This document shows positions 10,501 to 25,200 of a stretch of DNA of 64,000 bases, one piece after another. The translations under genes were made by a program, and so were the position numbers. The notes below the pieces were generated by a model. That model did not search any database, was not told where the DNA came from, and worked only from the letters and a program-made list of their open reading frames with translations. Source of the stretch: Phoenix dactylifera (taxonomy: Eukaryota > Streptophyta > Magnoliopsida > Arecales > Arecaceae); the NCBI RefSeq assembly GCF_009389715.1, contig NC_052405.1, positions 15,754,194-15,818,193 of the forward strand. Reading direction: 5' to 3'. Positions within the stretch are counted from its first letter, which is position 1. Each line of letters begins with the position of its first letter.

Positions 10501-13202
10501 AGTGAAAACCTTGTGCTGCGTGAAATCGTCCATGTTTGCATTTCAATATCCTTTTGTTGTGTATAGTAGTTAAAATGCATGTCTAGATACACATAACTAC
10601 TGCTAAATATTTCATATTAAAAACAATTTAACCAAAATACTGGTTATAAAAAAAATATAACAATAATTAACTAATTATTATTTTTTAAATAGATTATGAA
10701 TAACTTTTCTCTTTCATGGTTTACAAAATGGCTTATTTTCACCTCTAATATTTTCTTCCTCATTCCTTCGTAGTTTGTAGAGCTAGGGCATATTGATATA
10801 TTTTATTTAATTATTTTCAACCTTTCTTATCTACTAACTTAGATTTTCTCTGAAAGTTCATCAATTTTGGAGTTCTTTTTTTCTCTAAATATTTAGCATA
10901 TTTTAAACTTTTGGGAGAGGAAGATAAAGTTAGTATCGAGATGTCTGAAATTTTTAACAAAATAATCTGAGTAGAGCTATTTTTAAATGAAATTGAAAAA
11001 AACACGATACCTTAATATAGTGAAAAATTTAAGGACATAAAAATTCTTGTAAAGTTCTTTACTTGTAAGGAGAAAAATAAGGGATCTCCGGCATTAACTC
11101 AATAGCATTTATGCAAATTCGAGAGAGAAAAAATATGGCCCTAATACTCTGATGGAAATCATGGTAGACAATGGTTCGAGGACTATTCCGGTGAAGAAGA
11201 GACCTACTATAAAACCCGATAATCTAGAAGAAACGGTCCACTCTATTCAAGGGGCAGCAAAACCACAAGACAAGTAGAGGAGAGAAGCAAGAGGAAAATC
11301 GAGGGAGAACACGAGCAAAAGTTCTACAAGGTAGAAGATGCTACATATGGAAAACTTAATGGTTACAGAGAACGAAACAAGCTCATCGAATCTATTGTCT
11401 TTACTGATGAAGAGATTAGTAGAGCTAGCAAAAAATGGACCAACTCCCTCATTGGCGAACTGCTAGGTAAGGGTCTCCCTCTCGAAGTTATATCCAAAGA
11501 GCTTAGGTTGAGGTGGTCGACCACAAGAGATTTCAAACTCCTTTGCCTATTTGCTAGGCATTTTTTATTCCATTTTGATAAGCAAGAAGATAAGGATCGG
11601 AATATGACCAATGGGCGGGCAGGTTCTATGCTTAAACCTTGATGCCCTAATTTTAGTGCTACGGTGGATTCCATCTGTAGTGTCATCCTATGGGGTAAGG
11701 TTCTTGGACCTCCCAATCATACATCCAAGTGATCGATGGCTGCTTATTGTCAGTTCCTACAAAATGGAGGCAGTGTTCAATAAGAGGATGACAGAGTTAT
11801 GTCTTCCAAAACTTCTCAAAATGACTCTAGAATGCTTTATAATGCTGATTTAGACAGTTGGAGATAGATTGTAACCAGCTAGTCAGCTACAGGTCACCTA
11901 CAGTTCTGGATTGTTTACCATACTGAATATTTATATCCGTTTTCACATGCCTAAACATTTAGTGCTAAACTACCATTATGACTTTTTTTACTGTTATGAC
12001 CTATCAACTGAGTGTTGAATAAGATACATGGACAGCATTGAGGCACCAGAAAATTCGATCTTCTTTGTGTTCCTCGAGGATTTTTCCTGGTGATTCAAGT
12101 AGTCCATGATGGAATCAAACTTTCAGACCTAAAATTCATTATTAGTTGGAAAGCATTTAGTCAAGGAGGGCCAATCCAGATAAATCTTACATGGAGGGTT
12201 TCACTCCGCTCAGATCCATTTCATGGTGTCCTAGCCTGCTGCCTAACCTCTAGAAATGAAACATGAGTTGAAATGCCAAAGCACTGCAGAATACTTTTAG
12301 ATGCTTCCAAAGCCTAGCTGGTGTTTTATATTATTCTATCAAAGGTTCTGTAAGAGATAGTCTTTGTAACTAATACATACCACTTGACGTGAATGCAAAT
12401 GGAAACAGAACTCAGGATGATACATGTATACTACTTGAGAACCTCTGAAGTGCAACATCAATATCGGCTCTGTTAAGCCTGGTTATATTAGGTTAGTATA
12501 TCCAGCTTCGCCTTGGTTGTTTGCTGGTTCAACCAAGTCAAGTTTGACCAATCAAATCTAATTTGTTTCAGTTTGGGGCATACTGTACTAACATACATCT
12601 GTGACAACCCAAATCATACAAGGCTCCAGTAGTGGTAATTAAAAACCAGTCTGTAAAACCAACCATTACATTCAAACAACAAAATTAAAAAACCATGTGC
12701 CCCAAGCTTCAAATACAAAGAAGCACTAATATCAATCCACTTGTAGTTTCTCAGTGGAGGATTATCAAGGATAGTGTAAGCATCTACGTATAATTCAATT
12801 TTAAAGTTTAGAAACACAATCCCCATCGACAATGTGCCAAAACTGCATTACTTTCCAGAAACATTATGGGAGGCACACAAATTCCTCTAATCAAATGGTA
12901 GGGGAAAAAGTGTGGGTACAAAGTTCAGTCTATGTTGCAGATTGCTATAATATGAGCTTTACAACTGCTCTTCGATAACTCCAAAGCCTAATTCCAACTT
13001 TTTGTTATTGTCAGGTAAAACAGTCCCCAGCTGCAACCTGAGAATCGATCATCTCTCTCTGTTTGAGCCAAAAAACAACAAAATTACCTTTGCAGATCAA
13101 ATGAAATAACCTGAAGCCTCGAATGTCAAGCTCTTCTGTCAAGCCTGTGGCATACATCCTGTTGGATGTTTCTGCACGTTCCAAAACATCAGTTTCATCA
13201 CT
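10501..13202. other. Intergenic stretch with one LINE relic
   Basis: AT-rich DNA between the displaced promoter and the O-fucosyltransferase stop codon. Apart from the LINE ORF1 relic near 11.4-11.85 kb I see no gene. About 12.6-13.2 kb may include the 3'UTR of the minus-strand O-fucosyltransferase. Confidence 0.5.
11370..11853 (+). pseudogene. LINE ORF1 relic (DUF4283-type domain), frameshifted
   Basis: From 11370 a frame reads through a segment containing WTNSLIGELLGKGLPLEVIS, then a stretch matching the usual RDFKLLCLF...FLFHFDKQEDKDR pattern, and stops near 11642. The match continues in another frame from 11611 (GGQVLCLNLDALILVLRW and then VVSSYGVRFLDLPI). This order (W..SLIGKLLG, F.L..F....L.RF..E.D, GGQ.L.L..W, VWVRLPGLP) is that of the DUF4283 domain in ORF1 of plant LINE retrotransposons. 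At least one frameshift and stops make it non-functional. No reverse transcriptase follows, so it is a truncated fragment. Confidence 0.6.
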
Positions 13203-16200
13203 TCACAGCTGGCTATCAAGGACTTCCAAGACATTATCAGGGGGGCATTTGTCAGCAGATTTTTTTGGAGACATTTGGCAGAAACATTCAGGCCATGAAT
13301 TTGTATAGAAAGACTCGGGTGGGACCCGCTGATGGGGCCCACCAAATTTGGTCCGGAACATAACTTGCCTGATCCGCTCTTTGGAGCCAGCTGTGCGCCC
13401 TTCCTCTATATCCATGAATATTGGAGCTAGGGCTTTTCGGTCAGGCTGGATGATGGTGCGGAAGCCATAGTACAGCCGATGGCCCATGAGATTATTTGCA
13501 AAGTTACTTGGACCATCATATGTTGGCAAGAAAATATCTGAGAGGAGGCAGACCATGTAATCCACAGCAGCACCAGCCAGCCCTCGTGCATTCTCTTCAA
13601 GCTTTTCAGGTCCCACGGTGCTGTGGTTTTCAAGGTGAGGGAACATTGTCCCGAATGGTTTCATGAAGCGATCTCCACCAAAAAGTTCACCAGCAGCAAG
13701 ATAGATGCGTGTGTTGTTGTCAAATCCCATGGATTGCAAGATAAGGCCCACCTGCACGGTGACACGAACCAAGTTATCCTATTTGTCCCCCTTGATTCAG
13801 GAAAAGCTTCATATGTCCACCATGTCTCGTAAGGAGGTAGTTCAAGATGGAATATATGTAACTTAGGATCAACTCATTCTCATAAGGAGGTGATATACAA
13901 AGGAGAACACTTCGTTCTACTTTTAAGGAAAGCCATACATCAGAATTTAATCAGCTATACTGGCCCAGATATTAATTTTCTACTTTACAAGAAACATCAG
14001 TATTTGCTTGAAAAAATGCAATAGCACTACAGCCTCACAGAACTCTTGGTGCAATAATACATTTGAAGCATTCATGTATAGCTTCTGATGTCATGTAATG
14101 ACATAATGTCAAAGAAAGTATGCATGGTTTTCTTAAAATCCATGTTGTGGATCTTGAAGCTCAACATATGTGGAGAAAACTTCATCCTTAGGATCAAGAC
14201 TCCTAAAACAACAAATTGCCTTGCATTTTCAATTGATAGCATTTCCAAGCCATTCTTTCAAGGGTGTGCATGCTTCTTTTAAGTTAATGGAGAACTCAGG
14301 AGTTAAAAATTGTCATGTGCTCCATCATTTGCGCACCTTTATTAAGTGCTATTTGGTTCTCTATATAAGTACACAGTCAGCAGGGTATTCTTGAACCTGG
14401 GAATAGATTGATAAAGCTGTTTAAATCAGAAGTTAAAAATGACTCTAGGTTCCCTTTCATATCAGTTACATGAGAAGAGAGGAATTCAGATTCAAAATAA
14501 AGGGTCAAAATAGAATAATGGGAGAAGAAAGATGATTTTAGTAGTGACAGAATTTAAAGAGACTTGAATAGGAAACAATGATGAAGCATGATCCATGAAT
14601 GGATTCGATAAGCTCGAGGTAAAGCTTGTTATTGTATGTGGTATTTATAAAAAAAACCTTGATTCTGTAGAGGATTAGATAATATTGATTTCTCGTCGCA
14701 TCAATTTGGTATTAAATTATTAAAGCCTTTCAGCATTATGAAGGGCCACATGTGAAATCACCACAGCAATAAGACAAAGCAACCTTTTCCAAGGTTCAAA
14801 AACTCATTTGCTGTTTCTGCCTCAGTCAGGCCTGCTAAGTTTTGTTTTCAGCATTACTAATTTCAATTTGAGTTTTGTAATCTTTAAAAAAAAAGAAAAT
14901 ATGAAAAAAACAGAAAAATAGAGACAAATTAAGAGAAGCCAGAGAAGCACATATCAAGCATATGGTAGTGTATGCAATATTCGAACTTATATCTTTTCCT
15001 TTCAGGCATTTTCAGGTTGAAAGCCTAAAAGGTGTGTAAAATCATAAAATTACTACAAAGCAATGAAGATGTAAACAATTGTGCTACATTCAGCTGCTGT
15101 GAAATGACATTTTATGGACATCTACATGGAATTTTATCACCCAAAACCTTTAAAAAATATGCTTTTGTACTAAAGAAGATCCATGCAGGCAAGGTCCGCT
15201 GTAACAACTGTACCGACGTACCGGTAGGTGCCGGTACCGGTACGGTACCGGTACCAAACCGGTTTAGCTAGTTCGGGCCAAAACCCAAAAAAATTTGGAG
15301 CCGGTATGGGCCGGTCGGTACGCCGGTACCGACCGGTACGGGTTGCGAATGGTCGGAACCGAAAAATGTAGTTGTACTGTACTGGTTCTGTCCGGGCTGG
15401 TATGTACCGGCCCGTACCGACTGGTACAGCAGACCATGCATGCAACTTGCAACAATGAACTTGCAACAATGAACTTGCAAGCTATCTAAAGAATTTTGGC
15501 AGCATAGCTAGATATACGTACACAGGATATGCAGAGATAAGGGAACCTATGGCTAATGCTGAGGCTATCTCCACTAGGAAGGACTCAAGATGAAAAAATT
15601 GGAAATTTCATGAATACATTGCAAAGCTTGCATATAGTACAAGACAGATCACCTGAAACAATCATGAGATAAAAGACAGGACTGTATGTACTGAGGGAGA
15701 CCATGCTGCTTGTGTTATAATACATAACAATAACCGACGAGCCTTATCCTAGATATTTGAGCGATGTTCTAGAAATCTGATTGGGAATACTGGCAAGTCT
15801 AACCTACTTGCTAGGCAACTGCAGGATGAAAAGATGGAAAAAATTTACCTGTTCTGGAGTTAATGGGCACTTCCCAATAAGCATCCTGTCCCTATAGATG
15901 AGTACCTTCTCTGCAAAGTTTTTTTCTCGGTATTCTTTCAAAATTTTCTGTTCTTCAGGCGCAAATATATCCAAACACCTGAAAAATTTGACATTCAAAT
16001 CTGAAACAGATTAAGTCAGCTGGACTACAATTTGATGATATTCAAAATTGTTTAATAGAATATAGAAAACTGCTTGCATGTTGAGTTGGAATATGAACTT
16101 AGAGACGAAGACGATAATGAATTTCAAAATGATGAAGGCATAAAACAAAGGGAATGCAATACTATCTGATTAGCCTAATAAAAGCAGCATCACAGTTTCC

Positions 16201-19200
16201 ATCAGTGAGAATACTTTATGCATTTAATAGTATGTATTGAATTCCATGGATTAAAATATCATGTACTGTGCCCATCACTGACAAGGGGCTGAATGGCATG
16301 AGAACTGTGCGAACACATGGCTTGCACCGGCATGCAAAGATAATACCCATTTTTACATCCACTTGATGCATAATGAGGATGGCTTCCTTGTTTCCAGAGG
16401 TATAGTAAGTTAGTAACATATTTTTACCCTTCTTAATCTCAATTTATGGGTTCATTTTGGTCATTTATGTTTGTCTCATTAGATTTTCCAATTTCTTATG
16501 AGATTTTAATAATAGAAAGGGCAAATTTGACCATAACTCATGCTCCAGCCTGAACTATCTTCTTCATTCTTCACTCTCCTTCCTCTGATCTGTCACTTTT
16601 GCCTCTTTCCAGCTGCTAGTATCCAAATCTTCCTTACATTCTCCCTTCTTCCTTCCAACTAACAATAACCTCTTCCCCTCGAATTAAAAATGACACTCAG
16701 AAGCAACCCTAGCCAGAGTTCCATCATCTACCTTGAAGTTGCAACTATACTGAGACCATTAACGTTCTCAAGGATGGTGCCTGAAAAGTGACTCCATCAT
16801 ATGCATATCCAAAATGAGGCCAATGTCAACCATCATTATCTTAAAGCCTTTGCCTCTCCTTCAGTGGTAGTAATCTAGATCAAGTCAATATCCACAGGCA
16901 AATGCTACTCCATTGGACCACCCAATGGGTTCTTGAAAGTCCCAAGTTCTCAATCAATTGCTTTGTAAATGTAATTCTATATATGGGGTACGAACATTTT
17001 AGTGACCTTGTTTGACTTGGCCATGGACCCGATTGCAACCAGTGAATATGTAGAGCTCGTCCACCTTCCCACAAGGATGTGATCATAGCAACACCCTTGA
17101 CCAATGCCAGCCCCCCCCTCCCTGTGCGCACCCGCCCTTCCCCCCTTCCATTTCCAAATATGCCCCATCACTTTGAGGACTGTGTTGATTAACTCGGCCT
17201 TCCCTAATGAGACTATAACCAAGGAGGCCAAATCCTACTTTGCAGACCATTGAAACAATCTCCACCATTTGTGTACATTTCATCCACCTTCACACAAGGA
17301 TGCGATCATAGTGAGGCACTTGGTGACTTGCCCAGTACCACGGCTCCACCCCTCCATTTCCAAATATGCCCCACCGCTTTAGGGAAAATGTCAAAATTAA
17401 TAAGCCTTCCCTAAGGATGCTACAAGAAGGGAGACAAAATCTTACTTTGTAGTCCGGTGGAACAATCTACATCATTGCTAGTAGCAGCAGCAATGCCCAT
17501 AGCGAAATCTCATCATCTTGATGATGTCCCTTCTCATTGAGCATTGTTTAAGGTTGCCGTGTGAGGGTAGATGGTGCAATAGCTCTCTTTACTGAAAGAA
17601 GAAAGAAGTGGTGTCAATGGACAATGGGAGTAAGAAGAGAGTCACGAGAAGGAAGAAATAAAGAGAGCTAGTGTCATGAGAGGAAGAAGAAGAGCTTTGG
17701 TGGACAATGAACAATAGGAGAGATTGTGAACGGATGGTAAAAGGAGGGAGTCAGAGAAGGAGACAAGAAAGGAAGGTCGGAGAGGGAGAGTTAGGGGCTG
17801 ACTATACTAAAATCTAAAGCTAACTTGATGGTATCATACAATAGTACGCTTACATGAAATGACACAAAAAACGCTTAACATATTTAATCTTCTATGACAA
17901 ATATGGACATTTCCACCTACAGAACTAGGCTATATGTTCCCTGGGACATTAAACCATTCCATATGCACATGCACAAAAGCACACAATGCTCACACCCACC
18001 CATGCCCACAAATGTGCAAGCGCACAAGAATGCACAGACACAATATGAGAGGCAAAAAATAAACATACAGCAAACTAAGGTCAAAAAGGTGTTAAGATGA
18101 CAAGTCCAAGACCTAATCATGTCAACAGAGCTTTAATTGAACCAAATGCATTCTACTAACCAAAATAACCATGCACTGCTGATCTATCATAAAAATGATG
18201 ATATTATAAGCTTGGCTTTAGATTGTGGTATGACTTTGTATCATCAAAAGTTAAACCACCAAAAAAAAAAAATATAAAGAAACTCAGATTAGCAAAGAAA
18301 CTTTTTCCTGTTGCTTTCTAATACAAGAATAAGAGACCCCACAATGCGTTACTATTAATTGGTTCTAATATCAGCAGTGACACAATTGTTATATCAGCAC
18401 TATATGTGCATATGAATATGTACATATGTATGTACGATATACATAAAGTGCAGATAAAATATATATAATACCCAGCAAAGGCAAGCATATCCATCTCAAA
18501 CCGAAGGTGTATTGACATGAAATGGCCATTTGCACGAAGCTTATTAACTATCTCACTGCTTGTCTTCATTATGTGTGGCTTGAATCGAAGTGCATGATAA
18601 TTCACTCGACACCTCAACCTCTGAAGTTCTGGGTCATCAATCTCCTCTGCCAAACGATGTGAAAAGGGGGTGAGGTAAATAACACCTTGCTTCCTCATCT
18701 TTTCCAAAGCAGTTGTCGTATACCAGCTCAGAGGAGCATCCCTTGGTGGACGAATCTGAAATAGAACAGGGGATATAACAATTTTTCTTAGCTTCATATA
18801 TATGTATTATTTCAGAATAATATCATACTAAGCTTTAGCATTCTACCTGATAAGATTTCATCTTCTTGGCCTTTCCATTTGAAGAGATTTCAGGAAGCTT
18901 TTCCACTATACGGATGTCATACCTCAAAACCTTGATGAAATGCTCAACATCATAGATACCTGGAAAACCACTGGGTGTAGGTATGAATGTCCAAATTAGT
19001 ACCATAAAAAATGCAATTTTTTATACAATTAAGAAGAGAAACATCTTTTAACATTAAAATAAAAAAGCAAATGCAGAGGCTTCTGCAATTTATATGGTAG
19101 CAACTAGCAACAGTTTGACCATGAAATAAACAACTTTGTCTTACGGCAATGCCAGTCATAGCAGAGTTGTCTAACACAGACATGAGATCTCAGACCAACT

Positions 19201-22200
19201 GAACAAATGAAATTGCAAATCCACTGACAATAGATTTGATTTAAAATGCAGATAAATCTTCGTGTGCATCACTGCAAAAACATGACTAACACAAGCAGTT
19301 TATGTACAATTATAGAACCACAAAATAAAGGAGCTTATTGCCCAATGATGGCACGGAATTGAATGGAATTACTAAATTCTAACTTGACATATAAATCCAG
19401 ATTAAAAAGGAATTTCCAGTTGATATATACAGCTGTGGTCAGAGAAAATTCAAACAAACAGTTTGATTATTTTTTTTATTGCTATGCTAATAACCCAGGA
19501 TAATCATAATCTGAAAATACTTAAGGCAGGAAGAGTTTCAGCATCAACTTATTAATTCTTGCCGTCAAGGTCTGAAAACTAACTAGACATGATTCAACAA
19601 AATATGTATCTGAATCAGATGCCTAACTCAGATTGACCAAATCCTAGCCTTCACCAAGCAAGGATTGCCATTCTGGATCTCTTCTTCCATTCGGTTTACC
19701 CAAAGATTTGAATTTTATTATTTTGTTATTTTTTTTAAGATTGATCCCTTTTCATCCCTTGGTGAGCAGCAATAGTGGACAATGACTTGCAGTTGGAGGA
19801 TGGCATTAATAGGACAGAGAGAGATAGTAAGACCTGATTCTTATTTGCGTCCCCTCTTCTATTCCTCCCTCCCTAATGATTTTTCCTCCCACGTGCTTCT
19901 TCCCAAATAATTTTATACCCATACTTTCTATATTAAAAGGAGTAGAAGAAGATGTAGTATATACAATAGTAAACAATTTGTAACAAGGCAAAATTCGCAT
20001 TGACTTCGTGGTTGCAAGAGATGGACACAGATATAGATATCATAAAATATCATTAAGTTACTAGGGGATTCTAATCAGTTATTAGCTCATAAAATTAAAG
20101 CTACTCCAGAGGTTCAATCTGGGTAAAAGCAAGGTCATTAAAGCAGCAGCCTGGTCACTTAGCCTGCCCTGCCAAGTCCCCTGGTCTCTCCTGGATTTCA
20201 GGCAGGGCTGTTGCTCAAGCTTAGGCCAGCAATTGGTGCTAAGAGCCATTTTCTTTAGTAAATTTGATAATGTCTAGACACACAATCCAAATTAAGAAAA
20301 TGGTTTTCTGGTATATAAAAAGAGCATGCTGCAGATACACAGAAGCAGATACCTCTCATCGTGCCAGAAAGAATTTGCATCCAACTCTGGTAGCACAAGG
20401 GTTGCATTCATGATTCTTGCGGCAACAACTGCATTACATATCTAAAAGTTTTCATGTAGAGAAATCAGTATTTCATAACACGCCCTTCGGAATAAAAAAA
20501 GAACCTGGCACTGATGCAATTAATGTGTATCGAAATAACATCAAAAAACATTAAGGAAATAATGTATCACACCAATTCAAAAAAAGGATTCTTGAAACAA
20601 CTAAAATATTTTACAACCAAATTTCAACTTGGCAACAACTTGCATGAGTTCTTTCTTTTTTTTTTGTGAGTTTCATATTATTCATATTTCCCAAATAAAT
20701 GACAATGTCCCAAACATGTTTATTAACCTTTTTATAGGAGTCCCACTACATGATTTCCAGAATAAGTTTGAACAACATATGGAGTTTCCATACAGTTATA
20801 GCTATCTCGTACTCTGCAAAGATGATACCATGTTCTATGCATCTTCTGGGTAAAGCTGATCATAAGCCGGGCTTGGGCATACAAAATGTGAAATTTTACA
20901 TAGGCCCGGCCCGAAGTCCAATTAAAAATAAATATAGTTTAGGCTCGAGGCCCAGCCCATGATCGGCTCTACTTCTAGGTTAAGATCGTAAGTGAAAGAA
21001 TTCAAGGGCTTCATGTCAATGTTGTGGTGGAGATAGCCAATGCATATCTAACCTTACAAATATTGTCTCAGAAGTGTTTTCTCAAAAACTAGTTAAATAA
21101 GAAAATCAAAGAGTTGCTGAAAACAGTACATACTAGTTTTTATTTTCTTGAAGAGATTATGAGAACAAGTGAGGTGGGTTGTTACTTTGGGGGAGCAAGT
21201 AATGTGGTTTGTTTCCATATTCTTAATGGGTTGTTCTAAAACAAGTCGAAACTAGCCATTCTATGACTTCTTTCAGGTATTCTCTTATTGTCAATTGGTC
21301 TGTGCTTCTTTTTGAGATGAAGGGATCTGAAGGTCTAGCTGCATGGATTAAAGTAATGGTGCATGGCGGTGCTTGCCGTTCACCAGGTACTATGCCAGCA
21401 AAAGATGAGAAACATAAAGTGGTGTTAACTGTTATACTGATTGTATGAGTTTATATCATGTCATATAGGCTTGTGCAAGGCCATGCCTGTTCGAAATACA
21501 CAGAAGAAACCAACAGAAACTGATATGAAGGATTTCTATTATCAACAGAAACCAACAGAATAAACCTTTAGGGGGCTTTCTACTATGTTATGTTGGGTTT
21601 TGAAAGATGGGAGAGCTGCTATACCAGTGAACACCATCATGGAGCCTAACAAGGTCATCAATGACAAATCTAGCTCGAATCATCATAAAAATTTAAGCTA
21701 CTCCGTCAGGGTAACAACATTTGCTTTCCTCTTTGAAATTTCTTTATAAATGACCAATTTTAACTTTCTTTTAAATTTAAATGGTTTAAAATATGACACA
21801 AACTAGTTGTAGTATATTACTTGTCTATAACATTTTGTGAATATGTGACCTTTTAAGCATATTAGATCTTTCTTTAGAGTAGCGCATTACTGCAATAGTT
21901 TTGTATGTGTGTTAGTTGAAATAATATGCTGCATTGTGATCACCACATGTACATGTTATGATTATTGACAATATGGTATTATATATTGCTTTTTTGGGAT
22001 AACAACAAACACTTAGAAATTTAATTAGATTAAACCAAAAAAAGAAAAAAAATTAACATAGTATATATCTGGCCGTAGCGGTAAACAGGGCACCATGCCA
22101 TTGCATGCCAGTCCATGCCATGCACCAGAACAGTACATGTATCATGTCAGCAAACAGCCAGCATTGGCATGGCAGCACCTGAAACCATGGTTTTTAAAAA

Positions 22201-25200
22201 GAAATAAATGGAAAAAAATAAATGAACCCAGATATTTAAGTATTATGGATTGTGCTTTATAATGTAGTGGAGAGAGATAGAATAGTACCAGTACAGGTAG
22301 TATTAAGGTGCTGAAATAGATTGCTGTGGTTTTGATTTTGATTGCTACACTTGTGCTTTGGCTTTATGATTTTGTAGTTCATTTCCTCTTCAGTAAGACA
22401 TATTTATTTATTATTTTGGGTACATATATCTTCCTAACCACTATTACTTTTGAAAGGTGTGCATCTAGGAGGTTGTTGGCTATACTTGGATCTGATCTAA
22501 CTTATTATCCACACTCCTTTATTTTTGCCTCACAACACATAATCAAATTTCTTTTTATGGAAAAAATTTCAGTTGCTACAACCATATGGCTGATCCACCC
22601 ATACGGTGACTATTTCTTGAGATCTCGATGATACAAAGTAATAAGCTGGTTATTGATTTATATGGTTGCTAAGTTCATAGTAGGGGTTAGTCTTTTTTTC
22701 TTTTTGAATCTCATGTCCAATGTTTTTGTGAAGCTGATCAGAATAGATCCTGTCAATTAAATCTCAAAAAGGGCTAGATATGACATCTAAGGTCAGATCT
22801 ACGTAGGGGTGTAAGTGGCACCTGAAAACCTGTTAGCTTGACCCGGTTAGTTTATAATAGTTGGGAAGAGATCATTTTTTTAATTTTTTTAATTTAATTT
22901 TCTGATAACCTTAACACCTTGAAATCAAATTCCATATATAGGATCATTTTTTTTTAATCAGGTTAGACTCAGATATAGCTATATTCAAATCCCAAGGACC
23001 AATAACCAGAACATATAAACACATACTGTATATGTAATGTATTGATAAAGGAATATAAAGAGGATTGACTATATAAATTGCATTTATTCCTTTTCTGCAT
23101 GTTTAGATTTGCACTTTTTTCTCACATGCGCTCTCCTTACTCTTGCTCACTACCATTTGAGTTTCCAAATCCCAGCTGACACTAAGATTTTCATTCTGTT
23201 TCAATCAAATCAAACACATATAGAAACTTAAACATGTTCCAAAAAGTGATTGGATCTTTTTTTTTTCAAAACCAATCACTCCCTTCCCATATCATGCTCC
23301 TTTCCCATCACAATCTGCCACAGATTCATTAAAAAAAGAGCGTGAAGAAATGTATGATACTATCATATGCTTAATTGAGCCCAAAAAAACTTGAATCTGA
23401 ACTCAAATCTGACTATTAATTGGGTTCAGATTCGAGTTTGGACATTACTCAGTTCAATGGATCCGATCCCCAAATGCAAACTTGATTGTGTCTTATCGAG
23501 TTCGGATGTAGGTACAGCTTGGATCTGACCTGACTCCAACCTATGCATAGCCCTAGATCGGGGGAATTTAAATTAATGATCTTACATATGAAAATCATTA
23601 GGCCTAGAAAGTTAACTAAACATGAAATGCATCATGCATGAGAAAGAAAGGAAGAAACAATTAAAGTGAACAAATCTTACATTTAAGTTACATATTACTA
23701 AATCATTCTTACAAGCCACCTAATAAGTTTTCGGTAGAGTCATGTCATTAATTCTTTATCATATACTGACTACTCATTCAAGCCACCTAATAAGTTTTCA
23801 GTAGACTGATGTCATTAATTCTTTATTTCTTTATCATATACTGTGAGATTGACATCTTCTAGCACTTCTTCTCTTTTAAGGTTATACCAAAGGACATCTT
23901 GCATGGGAAAGATAGAGGTGCCATTATAGCCACGTTTTTTGGAAATAACAAGGGCCTAGCCCAAAAGGATGAAAGCATATCTCCAGTCTCCACTTAGACA
24001 AAAATGGCATGGAAGGATAAGGGTCATCTTGACTTAAGCCACTGTGAAACAAGTATATAAATTGTCAAATGAAAATTAAAAGAGCATCCTCTATTATCTC
24101 AAAATTCACTATCTGTGCTTACCAACTACAATATGCAATTGTCAAGGCTTATGTGTGCTTTCCTATAAAAAATTGAAAAGCATAAACTATCTTTTTATAA
24201 TCTGATAACTTGGGCAATTCCATTATCCAACTCTCTAATCGTATTATATTCCTTAATGAAAACATGGATTACTTTCATAGAAGAAATAACCCATCATATA
24301 TACTAAATGGTTCTAAAAAACTAACTAGTTTTGAAGCAAGATTTCCATTAGACTGCATATTGATTATGACATCTCTAAGGCACAGGCACCAGAATCTTAA
24401 GTCACATTGCAGCTTGGCAAACTTCACAAATTGTCATAGCATTTGGAAACATGAGGTTGCATCATGCAACTCAAACAAAGTATCAAACTTTCCATGAGTT
24501 TCACCAACATATTCTACACAATTGTTAATTACTATTGTTTTTAATTAATTATTCACTGCAAATGAATATCTAGACTCGTGCAAAACCAGCCCGTCAGGCT
24601 TGATTTTTGTTGAGACTGAGCTAAGGTTTTCAGCCTGATAGGTAGTGCCTCAATTTGTAGGTCCAATTTGAAACCAGGCTAGGCTCAAGCTCTTCATTTT
24701 GTAGCCTGGTCTAGCTCGATGTATATTATATAACCATAAAATTATATATTATGAGTAAAGTTAATATTACATTATATATTTATTACATACTAATTTAAAT
24801 TGAAAAATAAAACTGGAAAAAAGGATGGAAACTTGAGATCATGGAACCCTACAAGCCACTGTGCTCCCTGTTTCTCTCAGTGACACCTCCCCTTCCCCAC
24901 CCAGCATGGGTCCAAGCATTGACAGAGTTAAAATTGCCTTCCATTACCTATGATCAAGCCTGTCTAGCTGTGCGAAATGGGTCCTTCAAAGTACATGAAA
25001 GATCCTAAAAGACCAAGATTTTAAATACTAGCATCGAACATACCATTTATTCTTCAGAATGGGACAGTATCAGTACGTACAGGTACCAACAGTACGCACC
25101 AAAATTAATATTTAAAAAAAATAAAAAGCGATTGGTACTGACTAGTACAGATGGTACTGCATCACCAGTACATAATGGTATGGACAAGTATGGCTGGTAC